NCBI GenBank assembly: GCA_010093605.1
Contig: MU004193.1
Coordinates: forward strand, 1,247,520 to 1,311,519
Direction: 5' to 3'
Source: Lophium mytilinum
Lineage: Eukaryota; Ascomycota; Dothideomycetes; Mytilinidiales; Mytilinidiaceae
DNA: 64,000 nt
This document shows positions 23,296 through 36,200 of this stretch, in pieces. Each line of letters opens with the position of its first letter. Position 1 is the stretch's first letter. The notes under the pieces are model-generated. The model was not told the origin of the DNA and ran no database searches. It worked only from the letters and a program-made list of their open reading frames with translations. The translations under genes and the position numbers were made by a program.

Positions 23296-26200
23296 CTATT
23301 TCCAGCTCTGCTGTCCACCCGCCCCGCTCGTCTGACTTGCATTTGGCGTCCCAATCTGCGATTGTCTCTGATTCCCGTTATATTGCGTGGGTTGCACGTA
23401 CTGACTTGACTGCGACGTTCGCGCCGAGTTCTGCGAGCCTGGAGTACTGTTGTACGCCACGTAGCCTGTCTCTTGCCCTGTATATTGCGGTTGAGGAACT
23501 GGAGGCGATCGGTAAGGGGGTTGCGGCGGACGAGTATCGAATGGAGCGATTTGTGAAGGAGAGTGCCGCGTTTGCTGTGGCGGAGCTGAATATTGCGGGC
23601 TGCTGTGGTAATTGCTTTGCGGAGGGTTCATACTGTATCGATTGGGCAGAACGGATGCGCGGTTCGTGTCTTCAGCTGGGGGCGAGGCTCTGTATCCCGC
23701 TTGTGGCATCTGGTAAGAAGATTGACGCTGCGGTTGTTCATAGTGGCCTGGAGATCCATCGGTCTCGGAAGGTTGGGAACGATGACGGCCATACATGGAT
23801 GAGTCCTGGCTGACTTGTCTTGGAGGAAACGGTGGAGCGCTTCCATGGGCAGGAGGAGTGTTTGAGTACTGGCGCTGAGGGCTACCGTATCCTTGATTGG
23901 GTCGTACCTGAGGGCGCTCTTGAGAATGCTGGCTACTAGTAGGGTACTGTGATGGCCGGGGCTGTGGAGGATTATTGACAGAGCCTTGGTACGGAGCATA
24001 AGACTGGCCCAAAGGTGCCGTTGGGTAATTTCGTTGAGATGGAATGTTGCCATAAGGATTTGTTCCTAGGTCCGGCCTTAAGTCTCGTTGTGGTAGGCTT
24101 TGGCTTGCGTATGCGGGCATACGGTAGGGCTCAGTGGTAAAAGCTGGGTTCAACCGCGTCCCCGCTGTGCTTTCTGGACGATTTTGCGGCGGGCCGGTTG
24201 TAAGGCTCTGCGGGAGGTGGCCAGGGGCTACCGGCTTGCGTTTAACAGATCGAAAGCGCTTGACACTCGGATTGCGTTTCACTCGAGCCATTGCCTCCTG
24301 AAGCAGCTTTTCAATCTTGGCTTCATCGCTCACTTCATCCTCTAGCTGAAGGTCTGTGACACTTCCTTCAGTATCTCCATCGATGGAACCCTTGTCATCA
24401 CCCTCCCACTCTTCCTCATCTTCTGTATCAGGGTCATCATCACTGTCTTCGGAGTCGGAGTCATCAAGATCTCCCTCATCTTCATCATCGCTGTTGTAAT
24501 CGGCAGGCGCGTTTGCCTGGAGCGCCTCTGTAGGTAGCCCAAGGGTGGGATGTCGGCCGTATACGCTCGCCCCGGCTTTGAGCAGTGCTTCAACACTTGC
24601 CGTTTGTCTGTTATAGCACGACTCCACGAGTGCTTCGTCAAGCATTCGATGAGCAGGTTTCAAGTCCAGTAACGTACCCAGCACATCCTTATGACCTCTT
24701 ACAGCAGCAGCATTGAGAGCGTTCCCATAAAGGCCACCTTTGTTCCTGAAGTCAGCACCATGATTTAGGAGTTTCTTCACAACGTCAACTCGATTAACGC
24801 ATGTAGCAGCCTGAATCGCAGTGCCGTATTTCCCTCCACAGTAGTTCACGTCCACAGCTTTGTCGAGTAAGACATCGATGAACTCCACGTCAGCCTTTAC
24901 GGCAGCGGCTTGTAGCGCGCAACCGTATTTCCCACCTTTAGTGTGAACGCTCGCTCCGCGGTCGAGCAGTAGCTCAAGACTACCAAGATTGTTTCCATAG
25001 GCAGCAGCCTGAACTGCCGAACCTAAACGTCCTCCCTCAAGCTTTACTTCAGCTCCGTGGTCTAAAAGCAGCTGTATGCACTCTTCATTATCTGGCTTCG
25101 ATGCGGCGGCAAGAAGGGCGTTTCCGTGAGCGTCCCCTTTAAGATTTACCTCCGCACCATGAGATAAAAGCAGTTCCATGATGTCTTTGTGTCCCAAAGA
25201 AGCTGCTGCTTGAAGAGGAAAGTCATGCTCCCCGCCTCGGTGATCGATGGTGGCCTCGTGGTCAATCAGCTCTCGCACGACTTCAATATTACCTGAGATG
25301 ACAGCAGCTTGTAGTGCAGAACCATATTGGCCTGCCGTCAACCCAACATCTGCACCTGCGTTCAGTAGCATTCTGACAGTGTCAATGTCGTTACTAGCAT
25401 CGTAAGCGGCAGCTTGCAGTGCTGTGCCGTAGGTGCCGCCAATAGCATTGACATTTGCACCTGCTTTGAGGAGGATCTCACAGCACTCTTTTTCGCTTTC
25501 CCCTGCGGCAGCATGGAGAGCCGTTCCGAGCTCGTCGCTAGACATGTGGATATCGGCGCCTCGGGAGAGAAAGAACTCCAAGCCTTCAGTGTCACCCATC
25601 CATGCTGTATTGATGAGCGCGGTCGTACCCTTGTCGCAAGTAGCATCGATGTCGGCGCCCTTGTCCAAAATCGCCTCGAGATCTTCCTTCACCAAGTTTA
25701 GTCCCGCAAGGGAGATGACCGGGTGATTGTCCTCTCCGCCACGTACATTGACATCGGCATTGTGTTCAAGAAGGACCGTTGTCGTCTCACTATCTCCCTC
25801 GTCTACCGCTGCGATGATGGCGTAACTATGGCAGCCGCCCTCCGCGTTAACGTTGGCGCCATGATCCAGTAATATTTTAATCGTAGAGGCATCTCCGGTC
25901 TTACAAGCGGCTTGTAAAGGGTTCCCATATTTTCCGATGGGGTCGGTATTGACTTCAGCACCATAGTCTAGGAGCAGCTTGACATTGTCGGAGTCGCCAT
26001 GGAAGGCCGCAGCTTGCAAGGCCGTCCCGTAATCTCCTCCGCGCTTGTTCACATCTGCCCCTTTCTCGAGCAGAACCTCAAGAATCTCTTTAGTGCCATC
26101 GTGCGCTGAGGCTGTTAGGGCATTGCCATACCTACCGAAATGTTGTCAATGGGTGTTACTTTCTTGTGGTATTGGAGTACTTACTCAGCTCCCTCGGCGT

Positions 26201-29200
26201 TCGGGTCCGCACCAAATTCGAGAAGAAGCTTGACAGTCTCGGTATGTTCGTGGTCGGACGCATGATATAGCGCGGCATTCAGCTTATCTTTTGGAATGCC
26301 CCGCTGGAGCAGGAGATCCAGGACATCGTTACGTCCATAGGAAGCTGCTAGCATGAAAGCCTTCTCATGACGCAGGGTTGGAGCGCTGTCCAAAATCGTC
26401 TTGACAACCGCAGCCTTGCCATTCTGCGACGACGCTTGCAACGCTTGCTCCAATACGGTGATCCGGGCTTCTTTCTGTACGAGCGCCTCGACCACCTCGA
26501 CATGGCCGTATGTCGCGGCAGCTGTCAGGAACGAACCGTACCTCGTCATGCTTTTGTTCGGACTCCACCCCTTCGAGAGCAATAGCTTGACGACATTTGC
26601 ATGACCTCTACGGGAAGCAGCACCGAGTGCGCTTCCGTACTCATATTCCTCATCGGGGTCAATATCCGCGCCCTGATCTACCAAGAGCTGAACGCTTTCT
26701 GGGTCGCCGTTGTACGCGGCTATGTTGAGCGCTCTGCGATGCTCCCCTCCAACCATGTTCACCATTGCGCCGCGCTTCAGAAGAATCTTCATGGTTTCGA
26801 GATGACGTTCCTCAGCTGCTGCGTATAGCGGTGTCCCCCAGGAGTCTTCGTCTGCATTGACGTTGGCATCTCGGTCGAGCAAGCATTCAACAACTTCATT
26901 CCGCCCTTCGGATGCTGCTTCCCACAGTGGAGTCACTTCGCCTTCCTCGCTGCATGCATTGACGTCTGCACCAGCACCGAGTAATGCTAATACAATCTCG
27001 TAACTGCCATTGCCGCATGCATAAAACAGTGGCTGAAAACCAAGCGAGTCCTCCTTGTGGACATCGGATTCCCAGCCGTAAGTCAAAAGATAATCAACGA
27101 ATGCTGAGAATCCAGCGATCGTAGCGATGTGTAACACAGATACGTCTGCGTGTTCAGACATATAGTGGAGCTGGTCGTTCGCGCCCCACCATGCCTGTCT
27201 TGCCGTCGATTCGTCCTCCCAAAAGGCGTGGTCTTGGTGTACCCCAAATTCTGCGATTACATCCACAGGCGCGAGTTTAGCGTGTTCTATCCAGTACTTG
27301 ACAGGGTAGTTTAATGCGTCTTCCCAGGAATCAGCATCGATGATGCCTGTAGTGCGGCTGGTAGGACGTTCGGTCTGAGGCACCGATTCAGCTTCGTCCT
27401 CATCAGTGTCGTTATTACTCTCTGAATCGCTATGATCTCCGCAGTCGCTCTGAACTCCTTCGGACTGGGCAGCTGGTGGGTCGGTTTGCTCGATCGGCTC
27501 TGTGAAGGAGACATTCAATCAGCAAGATCTCTGTGTCAAAAAGGAGAAGGGAAAAGAACGAAATCCCGAGCTTGCTTGCTCCTGTTGCAGCTGCACGTAT
27601 CGACTATTGCTCCAATGTGCCCTAGACTGCCCAAAAAAAGGTAGACCAAATTGCAAGACCTGGAAAGTGTGCGATAGGGTGTTAAAGTAAGAGCTATTAC
27701 CTTCTCGAGAGTCATCTGGATCTTCTTCTATCGCTTGATTTATCGTTTTTGCATCCTCACTCTTTTCATGTCTCTCGTAGAGATACTCTAGACACCGAAG
27801 TGCGATAATGCCATGATGCATGTCTTTCAGATCTAAGCCAAGATCATCCTGAGAGTAATGCTCCAAGTGTTCTTTAGCCGACATATCAACCCAGCCCACG
27901 GTATTAGTGTCCTCGGCAAGATTGCTACCACGGATAGTGAGGAACGCGCCACATCGAATGATGTGGGCTTTCAGTGTAGCGTATTCTTCCCAGTGTTCGC
28001 GAGGGAGACCAGCAATTACGGCAAGCTCTCGCATACTGGGGGTTTCCTGGGAGAGAATCATGCAACGTAAGATCTCCTTGGTGTATTCGATGCCTTCGGA
28101 TTCTGGTTTCAGCACCCTTCCACGGATGTGCTCATACAATTCGGTCAAGCCGTAGGGGAGCGATTCCAATAGGGCTCGAAATTCGACATACGAGGCCTTC
28201 CCCGATTCTTGCGCATTCTTCAATTCTTGTATCACAAGAAGAACATAGATAGCGTTGCCTTCCGCGCGAGAGTGAATATGGCGCTTCACAAAGTAAGCCA
28301 ACGAGGCTACTAAACCGAGCTCGTCCACCATTGCTGAGATGCGCTCTTTTAGCTCGTCTTTAACGTGGACCGAGTTCTCCGAATCGTCCAGGTTTATTTC
28401 GAGAGCTTTGTGCTTCAATGCCTTCTCAATGTTGGGTCGACTAGACCTGCTCAACACCATCCATTTGATAGGATTTGATTGCACATCGCTCTCAGGAGGA
28501 ACACAGGCGGCCGAGATATCGTCCGTAAATTGTAAAAACTCAGCCAGAGAGTCTTGAGAGAGAAGGTCAAGGCCGTAGATAATGATGTAGATGCATCCAA
28601 AGGAGAGATCCCTCGCCATTGCTTGCAAACCGTCCCAAAGAAAAGACACCTTCGATAGCGACTCGTTGTCAAAATCTTGGGCGCTGCCCTTCTTGCCTTT
28701 CTTCGAGTCGGTAAGGAGATGAACAGCTAGGTCTTGGTTCCGGTCAATTATTTGACGGACAATGAGTTTGAGTAGTCCCAACAGAGTTCTGCGTTTCTCG
28801 TCGCCTTGATCGCAGAAAAAGGACGCAACTATGGGGCCAGCCTCGTCTGACCTTTCATCCGGCTTTTCGTCCAAGTCTTTGGCTGACTTTTGAAGGCTGT
28901 CAATGACAGATGACGCGATCGTGTCCTGGCCTGTGCCAGCCCTGCCGTGTACCCAAAGAAGCTGGGATGTATGTTGTTCTTTCCAATTCTTATAACTGTC
29001 TTTTAAAACAACCCAAGAGTTCTTGGTTGTCATTTGATCACCCGGTTTTTCTTTTTCGGTGGCTTTTGGGTATTGGAAAGTGCCTTTCATCGCGGCATCT
29101 ATATCTGAGAACCCCTTCCCAAGCGCATCAATGATGGCATGATATGTGCGGTCGCCAATAAGGGCTTGCCGATTAGCTGCACCGAGAACGTGTTAAAAAG

Positions 29201-30364
29201 CATCTCCATACGTAAGCCAGAATAACATACCATTCTGCCTCGACTTGATAACATTAGCCGCCCTACTAGCTGTAACCTTGATCTCGTTTGATACCGAGAT
29301 GAAGTTACCATCTTTAGGCCCCGAATATTTGTTCAGGGCGAAATGATCTAACGCGAGCTGGAGGCATTCTACACCAGGATATGTCGCTGATTCTTTGTCC
29401 ACCATGAGTTCCTACGCGATAGATTAGAGCGATCACACATTAATCCACCCCAACGGACCCTAGAATAATTACCTTTGCAAAACCTTTCACCACGAGCCCT
29501 ACCACATCGCTCTTTTCTCCCTCAAAGAAGCAGAATACGCGTATCTGGGCTTCAGTAGACAAGCGAACAAAGTCATGAAGCGTCCGTTTCAAGGTCTCGG
29601 AATCCTTCTCAAGCAGCTTCAGCAAGCTTGATTGTACTGCCCCACCCCACACGCTTGCGATTCCGGCAAGCAACATGCCCTTTGACTGAGTCTTTGTGCC
29701 GTTGAAGGGCGTACCGAGGAAAATAGATCCAACAACCCATGGAAAGACGCTGGGAAAGTCATTTTGCCGCAACTTTGCTGTTAGAAGTGCCTGTTCAAGA
29801 ACTATACCACCAAAACAATGGCACACGAATATAATCGGGGCTTTGCAGTCGTGCTTGATTTTTGTAAGCACTTAACGCCCCAATTCATCGTATCCCGACT
29901 GTACTTACACCACGTGAACGTTCAAGCGCATACAGCAGCTGATCAACCACATTCTCTAACTTTTGGTCGATCGGGTCCTTTCCATACCACTGACTCTCAT
30001 AATGGAGCACACTAATTCGTGCGTTCGGAATCTTTTTGGGAAGCATGTTGCTGTCGCGCAGCCAGTGTACAGTCTTGCCGTATTTCCAGGTCCATTCTGG
30101 ATTCGCGCCCAACCCGGGGATAGCGACGATGCTGGTTTGATCAGCCTTGAATACTTGGCAGCTTGGCTTGGTACATTACTCAAAATCAAACTTGGTGGAT
30201 GATTTAGATGGCTCATCTGGCCTCGGATGGAGCACCTCCAGACCAAGATTGATGGCCTTTGGAGCGCAGTCATGTCAGCGAGTTGACACATGTGTTCATC
30301 AGGCTGTTGGCTCACTCACCACATGATCGGACTTCGACCTCACCTTCTTCGTTGTCGTTGCCAT
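23296..30364 (-). CDS. NLR-like protein: alpha/beta-hydrolase (SesB-like), NACHT, ankyrin repeats
   Basis: Seven exons on the minus strand (30364-30320, 30256-29909, 29853-29473, 29411-29231, 29176-27701, 27499-26185, 26131-23296) give about 2,190 codons. The N-terminal domain is a serine-esterase-like hydrolase: IPGLGANPEWTWK, then FVCHCFGGIVLEQAL with Cys where Ser is usual, then FLGTPFNGT and a late DHF. A NACHT-like domain follows at about residue 400 (LLWVHGRAGTGQDTIASS), then winged-helix-like segments. About 20 ankyrin repeats cover residues ~900-1780, many with the cap GG-x-YG-x-ALQAAA. The tail has a long Asp/Glu run and a Pro/Gln/Ser-rich disordered region. This matches fungal NOD-like receptors with a SesB-type effector domain, which act in non-self recognition and cell death. 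An in-frame TAA at 30178-30176 is unexplained (see findings), so exon 2 may be mis-modelled or the gene damaged. Confidence 0.75.
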
Positions 30365-30813
30365 GTGGGTGGTCTTGCTGGCTAAAGGACTGAAAGCAGA
30401 TTCTTGCGGTCCCACGCTGGGCTAAAAGGCTCGTCATGTTGATTGCTCCTGCCAATATCGCGTCCGCATGCATCCCGCCAGTATTTGGGGGCCAGAAAAC
30501 CATTTGAAACCCACAGGGAATATCGGGCACAACCGAGCTTTAAGGGCCAATGAGCTCGAGGGGAGGGAATGAGGCTTTGGATGACCAACATGCGTTCCGG
30601 CTTGATTTGCTTTCGTGCAGGGGCACTGTGAGTCGTTTGGGGGCCAAAACCTGGGCCAAGGAGAACTAAATCAAAGCGGCTGACCCCGGGAGCCGGGGGG
30701 TCAATCCTGCGAACTTGGCGCTCCCCAACTCCAAATATATAGGGCTCCTGACTTCTTTGGTATTAGTCAAAGACGGATCTATCCGCTACTCGACTTATAT
30801 AATATCTCGAAGG
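30365..30813. other. divergent promoter region
   Basis: About 450 bases between the start codons of the NLR-like gene (minus) and the DUF6601 gene (plus). No gene is supported. Its upstream half has a G/C-rich stretch near 30680-30705. Confidence 0.4.
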
Positions 30814-31872
30814 ATGCTAAGTCACTCACCGGTGAGTTTATTCCGACCTCTGGCACTGATGATACCCGCTGACAAAGCAAAGAAAAGCGTCCCTTTGGCG
30901 CCTCCTTTCCACACTCAGCTTCTTGATATGGGAATCGAAGAGGTCAAGATACCCCTTCTTCCAGCAACGTATCGTACTCCATCGCACTCCGTTCGGCTCG
31001 TCAGTGCGGATCTCCAGTCTTTTCTCGAATGCGAGCTAAGTGTGGAGAGGCTGAACGCCGTCCACAAATGGCTTTGGCTCGCAGGCCTTCCATCATCACC
31101 TCGACCATTGCACTACCAGCGCCTGAAGAAGAGAGAGATTGTGGTAGCTGAGCAACTAGACTTGCACATGGTGTGGTCGCCATCCCGGATACTCATCAAG
31201 CCTCTCTCGAGATTCTTGTTCTGCCCGCACTTCTGGCATGCAAACATTTGTCCGCACCCCCTTTTGTATCAGACCGCGCTTGGATTCCTTCTTTCTTACA
31301 TCGCCTTGATTGAGCGAGAAATCGACTTGAAAATTGCGAAAGACAAGTGTCTAATACCCGAAAGCATCACTTGGGCAGGGTGGCTTGCTCTAGTCGAAGA
31401 AATCATTACAACAATATCACAGGGAGCTGCATATCCAACTGGCAATGCTGCTATCGATATCCTCTCAACTCGCGCACTACATACATCGGTCAACCCTCGA
31501 TTTTACTACGGTGAACTCCGCCTCGGACGGCTGAATTGGATCTATCGACTTATCCAAAGAGCACCTCGAGGCTACTTGAGCAGTTGTACAACCTATGGAG
31601 AGTTTGTAAAAGAAAATGTGAACTCTCTGATCACGATATTCGCCTATACGGCGATTGTGCTGTCAGCCATGCAGGTTGGATTGGCAACCACTTTCCTGTC
31701 CGAGGATTATGCCTTTGGCAGGGCATCTTATGTCTTCTCGCTTTTCGCCATCATCGCACCGCTAGCGGGCATCGTTGGGCTTCTTGCGGTGCTGGCCGTT
31801 TTCTTCACCATGAACCTTCTGAGGACCTTGAAAGTCCGGGGTGACCGCAGGCAGCAAGGCGCAGGAGTATGA
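30814..31872 (+). CDS. DUF6601 family membrane protein
   Basis: Two exons, 30814-30831 and 30883-31872, encode about 335 aa. The 51-nt intron (GTGAGT donor, GCTGAC branch site, CAAAG acceptor) is a multiple of three and contains no stop, so an unspliced reading is also open. LNAVHKWLWLAGLPSSPRPL, REIVVAEQLDLHMVW, ALGFLLSYIALI and FYYGELRLGRLNWIYRL match the fungal family annotated DUF6601 as I recall it. Two transmembrane helices lie near the C-terminus (ITIFAYTAIVLSAMQVGLA and IAPLAGIVGLLAVLAVFF). Function is unknown. The gene is divergent from the NLR-like gene; whether that matters is not known. Confidence 0.82.
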   Translation: MLSHSPVSLFRPLALMIPADKAKKSVPLAPPFHTQLLDMGIEEVKIPLLPATYRTPSHSVRLVSADLQSFLECELSVERLNAVHKWLWLAGLPSSPRPLHYQRLKKREIVVAEQLDLHMVWSPSRILIKPLSRFLFCPHFWHANICPHPLLYQTALGFLLSYIALIEREIDLKIAKDKCLIPESITWAGWLALVEEIITTISQGAAYPTGNAAIDILSTRALHTSVNPRFYYGELRLGRLNWIYRLIQRAPRGYLSSCTTYGEFVKENVNSLITIFAYTAIVLSAMQVGLATTFLSEDYAFGRASYVFSLFAIIAPLAGIVGLLAVLAVFFTMNLLRTLKVRGDRRQQGAGV

Positions 31873-33200
31873 AGAGGGGGTCGACTAGGCAAGTAACGCC
31901 GGTGGCATGAGACAATCTGTCCAAAAGTCGCGCCAACTTGCGAGGCATGAGTAGAGGGTGCCTTGACGACTATCTTCCCTCGCAAGCTACAGCATACCCA
32001 CACGTGCGGCGACAGTTCCCATAACGATGATAATCCTCGGGAGCTTCAATTGCGTAGTCTTTGAGCCTTTCTATGTCGAATCGGAACACACTTTCAAGAA
32101 GATCGCCTCATTCGCACACCTACCACGTTCTTCGGGTGCTTCAATGAGCTTTCGAAAGTACGATCGAAAGGTGTGAACTATTTGGACGGTTGACGATTTC
32201 GTTGAAGCTTCTAGGCACACCTGCGAGCACTTGAGGCAGCCTGCAGCACGTTTGGGCTTCTTCCCCAACGCTTCCCGCGCTACAGAGGCACGTTGGCTCC
32301 TTTGGTTCATCTTAGAGAGCTGTCTTCCGACAGTAATCTGACAGCCATCCAGGATTGCTCGTAAAGGATAAACCACAGCGGTTTCACCTGATCGCCCTGA
32401 TCCCGAGCAGGTGCTCATTCTAGTTCGCACCTATGAGCAGAGAAGTTACACAAGCATAGTCTGCGCGGCTCTCTACTTGATTATCCTGGTGGATATGGTA
32501 TAGCTTCTTGTATGTACTGAATAGAACGTATAGCTTCGGACACGAACGGCTAACCTTCCGTTCCGTCCTATTGTTGTTCGGGACAAAACTTACAGCGCAA
32601 ACCCAGACCTAGCACACGATTCTTTGAATTCCATGCAGTTGTGTCTTATGGTTCATTGCCGCAATGACAATCTAGCAAAAACAAATTCCCCCGTAGTCGC
32701 AGATTTCTAGGCTCCTTTCTATCAAACGTCCTTCCTATCCCCAGCCGTAAATTTGCCACACCTCAGATCCATCGTCCCCTACTCAACCCCCCCACAGACA
32801 CAGATCGAACATATCAAGTTCTCAAGCAAGCAGACATATAAACGCTCCATTATAAATTAGGTAAAAAAACCCGCCCCACCACCTCAAAACCATATACAAA
32901 GAAGCGAATGTGGTCCCGTAATTCCAAATAGATCCCATCATCGGGATCCGTGGTATCATCCCCGAATCTTATCGCAAAGCACACGCGCGCTCCGCACCCC
33001 CCAAAAACGAAATCAAGGTTGTGATGATACACTTTTCTCCACCCCTTCACTCTCGCGGACCTCGTAGCCCCTTCTCCACCCAACCATCGAAAAAGTAAAG
33101 AAAAAGGGGGTACACCCGTAGGCCTCAAATAGGCGTAAAAATCCCACCCTACATCTCCGCCCCTCCGCCACCTCAGCTTCTGTCCCGATATCAGCCAATC
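31873..33200. other. intergenic region, possible small ORF
   Basis: Tail-to-tail region of 1.3 kb. A minus-strand frame from an ATG at 32418 to 32071 could encode about 115 residues (starting MSTCSGSGRSGE), but nothing in it is recognisable and no splice sites support it. 32850-33200 is probably the 3' untranslated region of the SegA-like gene. Confidence 0.35.
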
Positions 33201-36200
33201 TCAATCATGCAACCCAAACGCCTTCCGCAGCATCGGGAACCTCTTCTTCTTCCCCGTCCTCCCCACCACAACCTCTTTCCCTGTCTTCGGATCAATTCCC
33301 ATGCGCGCCTCGCTAACCGCAGAACTATACCGCTTGTTCAGCGTCGGTCTCAGGCTGCTCGGCCCCTTCGAACCGCCCTGGGGGAACACGCCGTCCGAGC
33401 TCGCGGGCCGCACCTCCTGCCCGATCGCCGGGGGTTGGGGCAGCGGCCACGAGTCCGAGGTGGAGCGGCCCCACTGCGGCGTATTGCGGCGCTGCAGCTT
33501 GGGGCTGCGGATGCTGCCGGGGCTCTGCGGCGTATCAGGGGAGGCGGCGTCGAAAACTTTCTCGTCTTCGCCGATGGGGGTGAGGGGGCGCTGGGCTTGG
33601 GGTTGGGAGCGGACGGTGTGTGGAGGGGGTTCAGGGATGGGCAGAGGTTGGGCAGCAAACTCGCCGGGTTGGGAAGCGGACTGCTTTTTCTTGCCTAGGC
33701 CGAAGAAGCCGCGCTTGGATTTCTCTTTCTTCGTGGTTTGGTTGTCTGACGGGTCAGCGGTGTGCTTGCCGTCCCGGAGAGTACTCGATGCGAAGGATGG
33801 CTGGCCGTTGGTCGTTGTCCCTTTCTCTATGTCCTTGTTAGCAGCGGGTCTTTCTGTGCTGCTGTCTTCGTCGGAGAGATCGGTGGAGTCACCATCTTCT
33901 TCGCCTGGCTTCCTCGGTATACCGCGAACAGGGGCTAATCCAGATGGTAGGGTGTAGTCGTCGTCTTCATCGGAATCCGCGAATCGGCTCTGGAATCTTG
34001 CCGGCCTATCGTCGTCTTCGTCACTGGAGTCGGCGAAACGGCTTTGGAAACGCTTTGCAGGTTTACTTGGAGCCGGCGATTTAGCCTTCGATTTATTGCC
34101 AAACCCACCCATTTTTGTCCCCGGTTTCTCAGATTGAGCTCTTAGGGTAGACACGCCTGCATCGATAGACCCATTACGGTTTGAGTTCCCTATCCCCCTA
34201 CCTCTGGGTGATAATGACCTGATACTGAAGCGAGACGACTTGAGGCCTGCGGGGGCCTCAGGCGTTGGCGACGAGGGTCGCATCGAAGTCCGCATGGTGG
34301 GCGGTGGCGACAAAGGCTGCGCATGAGCAGATTGTGGTCTCATGGTCGGCGCTGGAGCTGATGGAGCAGCTGGTCCCCCTCTCATAGATCGTCGCATAGA
34401 GTATCTCTCCCCATTCGATCCTTTCGGTCGGCGCCGTTCCCTCTTAAAGCTACTGTCTGATAAGTCCGAATCGTCATTCGAAAACGTGCGGGCTAGAGGA
34501 GCCATTTGAGGTGGCTTTGCGGAGGTGCCCAGTGGTCCGGACGCCGATTGAGGGCGATTCTTGGCGGGTACTGCTGCAGGTGGTATCACCCTTTTCTGTA
34601 GGGCACCCCTGGGCTCTCGACTCGCCGGTGGGCTGCTGTATCTCGACGCAGCTAGACCAGGTTCGTTCCGCATGCCTGATCGCATAGTATCACCACCTCT
34701 CATGCTTTTCTTCATGTGGGGTTCTGAAGCGGAAGACGCGTTATTTCCTTGGAAACCAGGCCCTGATCGCATAGTCTTTCTGATGTGAGGCTCAGCTGCC
34801 GTCGATTCTTGTGCTTGACGCATCGAGTTCTTCATTGCAGATTTCCGTGGTTGAGCAGCCGCTGGTGGCGGTCCTGTTCGCGACGCGCCACCACTGGATA
34901 CGTTCTTCTTCCTCGGCTTGGCAGCTTGTAGGATGGGTACATTAGATGATGTTGCTACTGCTGTTGGCGGTTCGGGTTTTGCTTCCCGTCCCAGGCCTTT
35001 TCGTTGCGCCTGGGTCAGGCTAGTCCAGTGATCTCTTGCATCGTTCCAATCGGTTTCCTCACGAGAAGGGGGAGTGGCATTATCTTGTAGAGCCCGACTT
35101 GCGTTGGATGGTGCGGGCATGACGGGACTATCTGGGGGAGGTGTAATAGCAAGACCTCTAGCGGGTTTCGTAATAGGGCTATCCACAACAGCGTCAATTG
35201 AAGCAAACGGAGCTTCGTCATCTGAGAAATCCTCTGCAGCATCACTGTAGATACTGCTTGTGTCGCTATCGGGCTCCTCTTGAACAACTGTTAACTGTTC
35301 TTCTTGGCTGACTACCGGTTGCGAAGGGATGATAGCAGGAGGGGGAGCGACGGGTTCGATCGTTTTCAGTGGTGTGGATGATGAACTGTTGGTTCTTCGT
35401 TCAGCGTTCGCAGGCTCTGTATTCTTGACGATGGCGCGAGTCTCCTCAAATTGGTCAGGAAACCCTCCGGGCATCATGTACTTCGGTTCTGGCGCATCCT
35501 CAGGTCCGGGGGTAGCAGGAAGAATGGCAATGTCCGGAACCGCCATCTCTTCGCGCTTGGGTGGTGCCTCTAATGTTGCTGGTGCAGTGATCGGCCCTTT
35601 ACGTGATGATACTGGTCCTTCGTCTTGAGTAGCCACGCTCTGTTCCGAATCGGAGACATAGCCTGAGCCCTCGACCGATGTTACTTCCGGGGGCACTGGG
35701 TCTAGCAAATTGCTCTTGCGAGCTGCTTCTTGGGGCGAAGAAGAGTCTGTCCTCTTCTTGGATGCGAAGTCATTGGCGATAATATTGGCCAGCGCGTGGT
35801 CATTTGAAGACTCAAGTGGCTCTGCAATCGTACTAGCAGATGTCGACATCGAAGACGGGATGGTTTCAGTGACCTTCTCGGCCAGATCATCGTCGTCGTT
35901 ACGTCTCGAACGTTCACGAACACTTCCAAAAGATGGCAATGCCGGGCGCGGCGTCATGACATCATCAAGGTTGTCGTCTGGCGAGGTAGGCGACCGAGAA
36001 CTCCACTTGGAAGTGTCAATTCCGGTTGGCGACGACGGCGATGTTTCCCCATAAGCCGAAGTTCCTGCGATGACGGGACCCTCATCGAAACTAACTCGCA
36101 CGTTCTTCTTTCTTCTTGGAGTGGACCTGGAGCCGTCATCCGACATATTATCTGAGCCTTCGCTGGGAGCTCCCCTGGCAGCGATGACTACAGGCGAGTT

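Noticed and set aside
30814-31872. DUF6601 protein read without its intron
   Set aside because: The 51-nt segment has a full donor, branch and acceptor set and would add only 17 residues; the spliced form is preferred though not proven.
32071-32418. Minus-strand frame of about 115 residues
   Set aside because: No recognisable motif or splice support; kept only as a possibility in the intergenic note.
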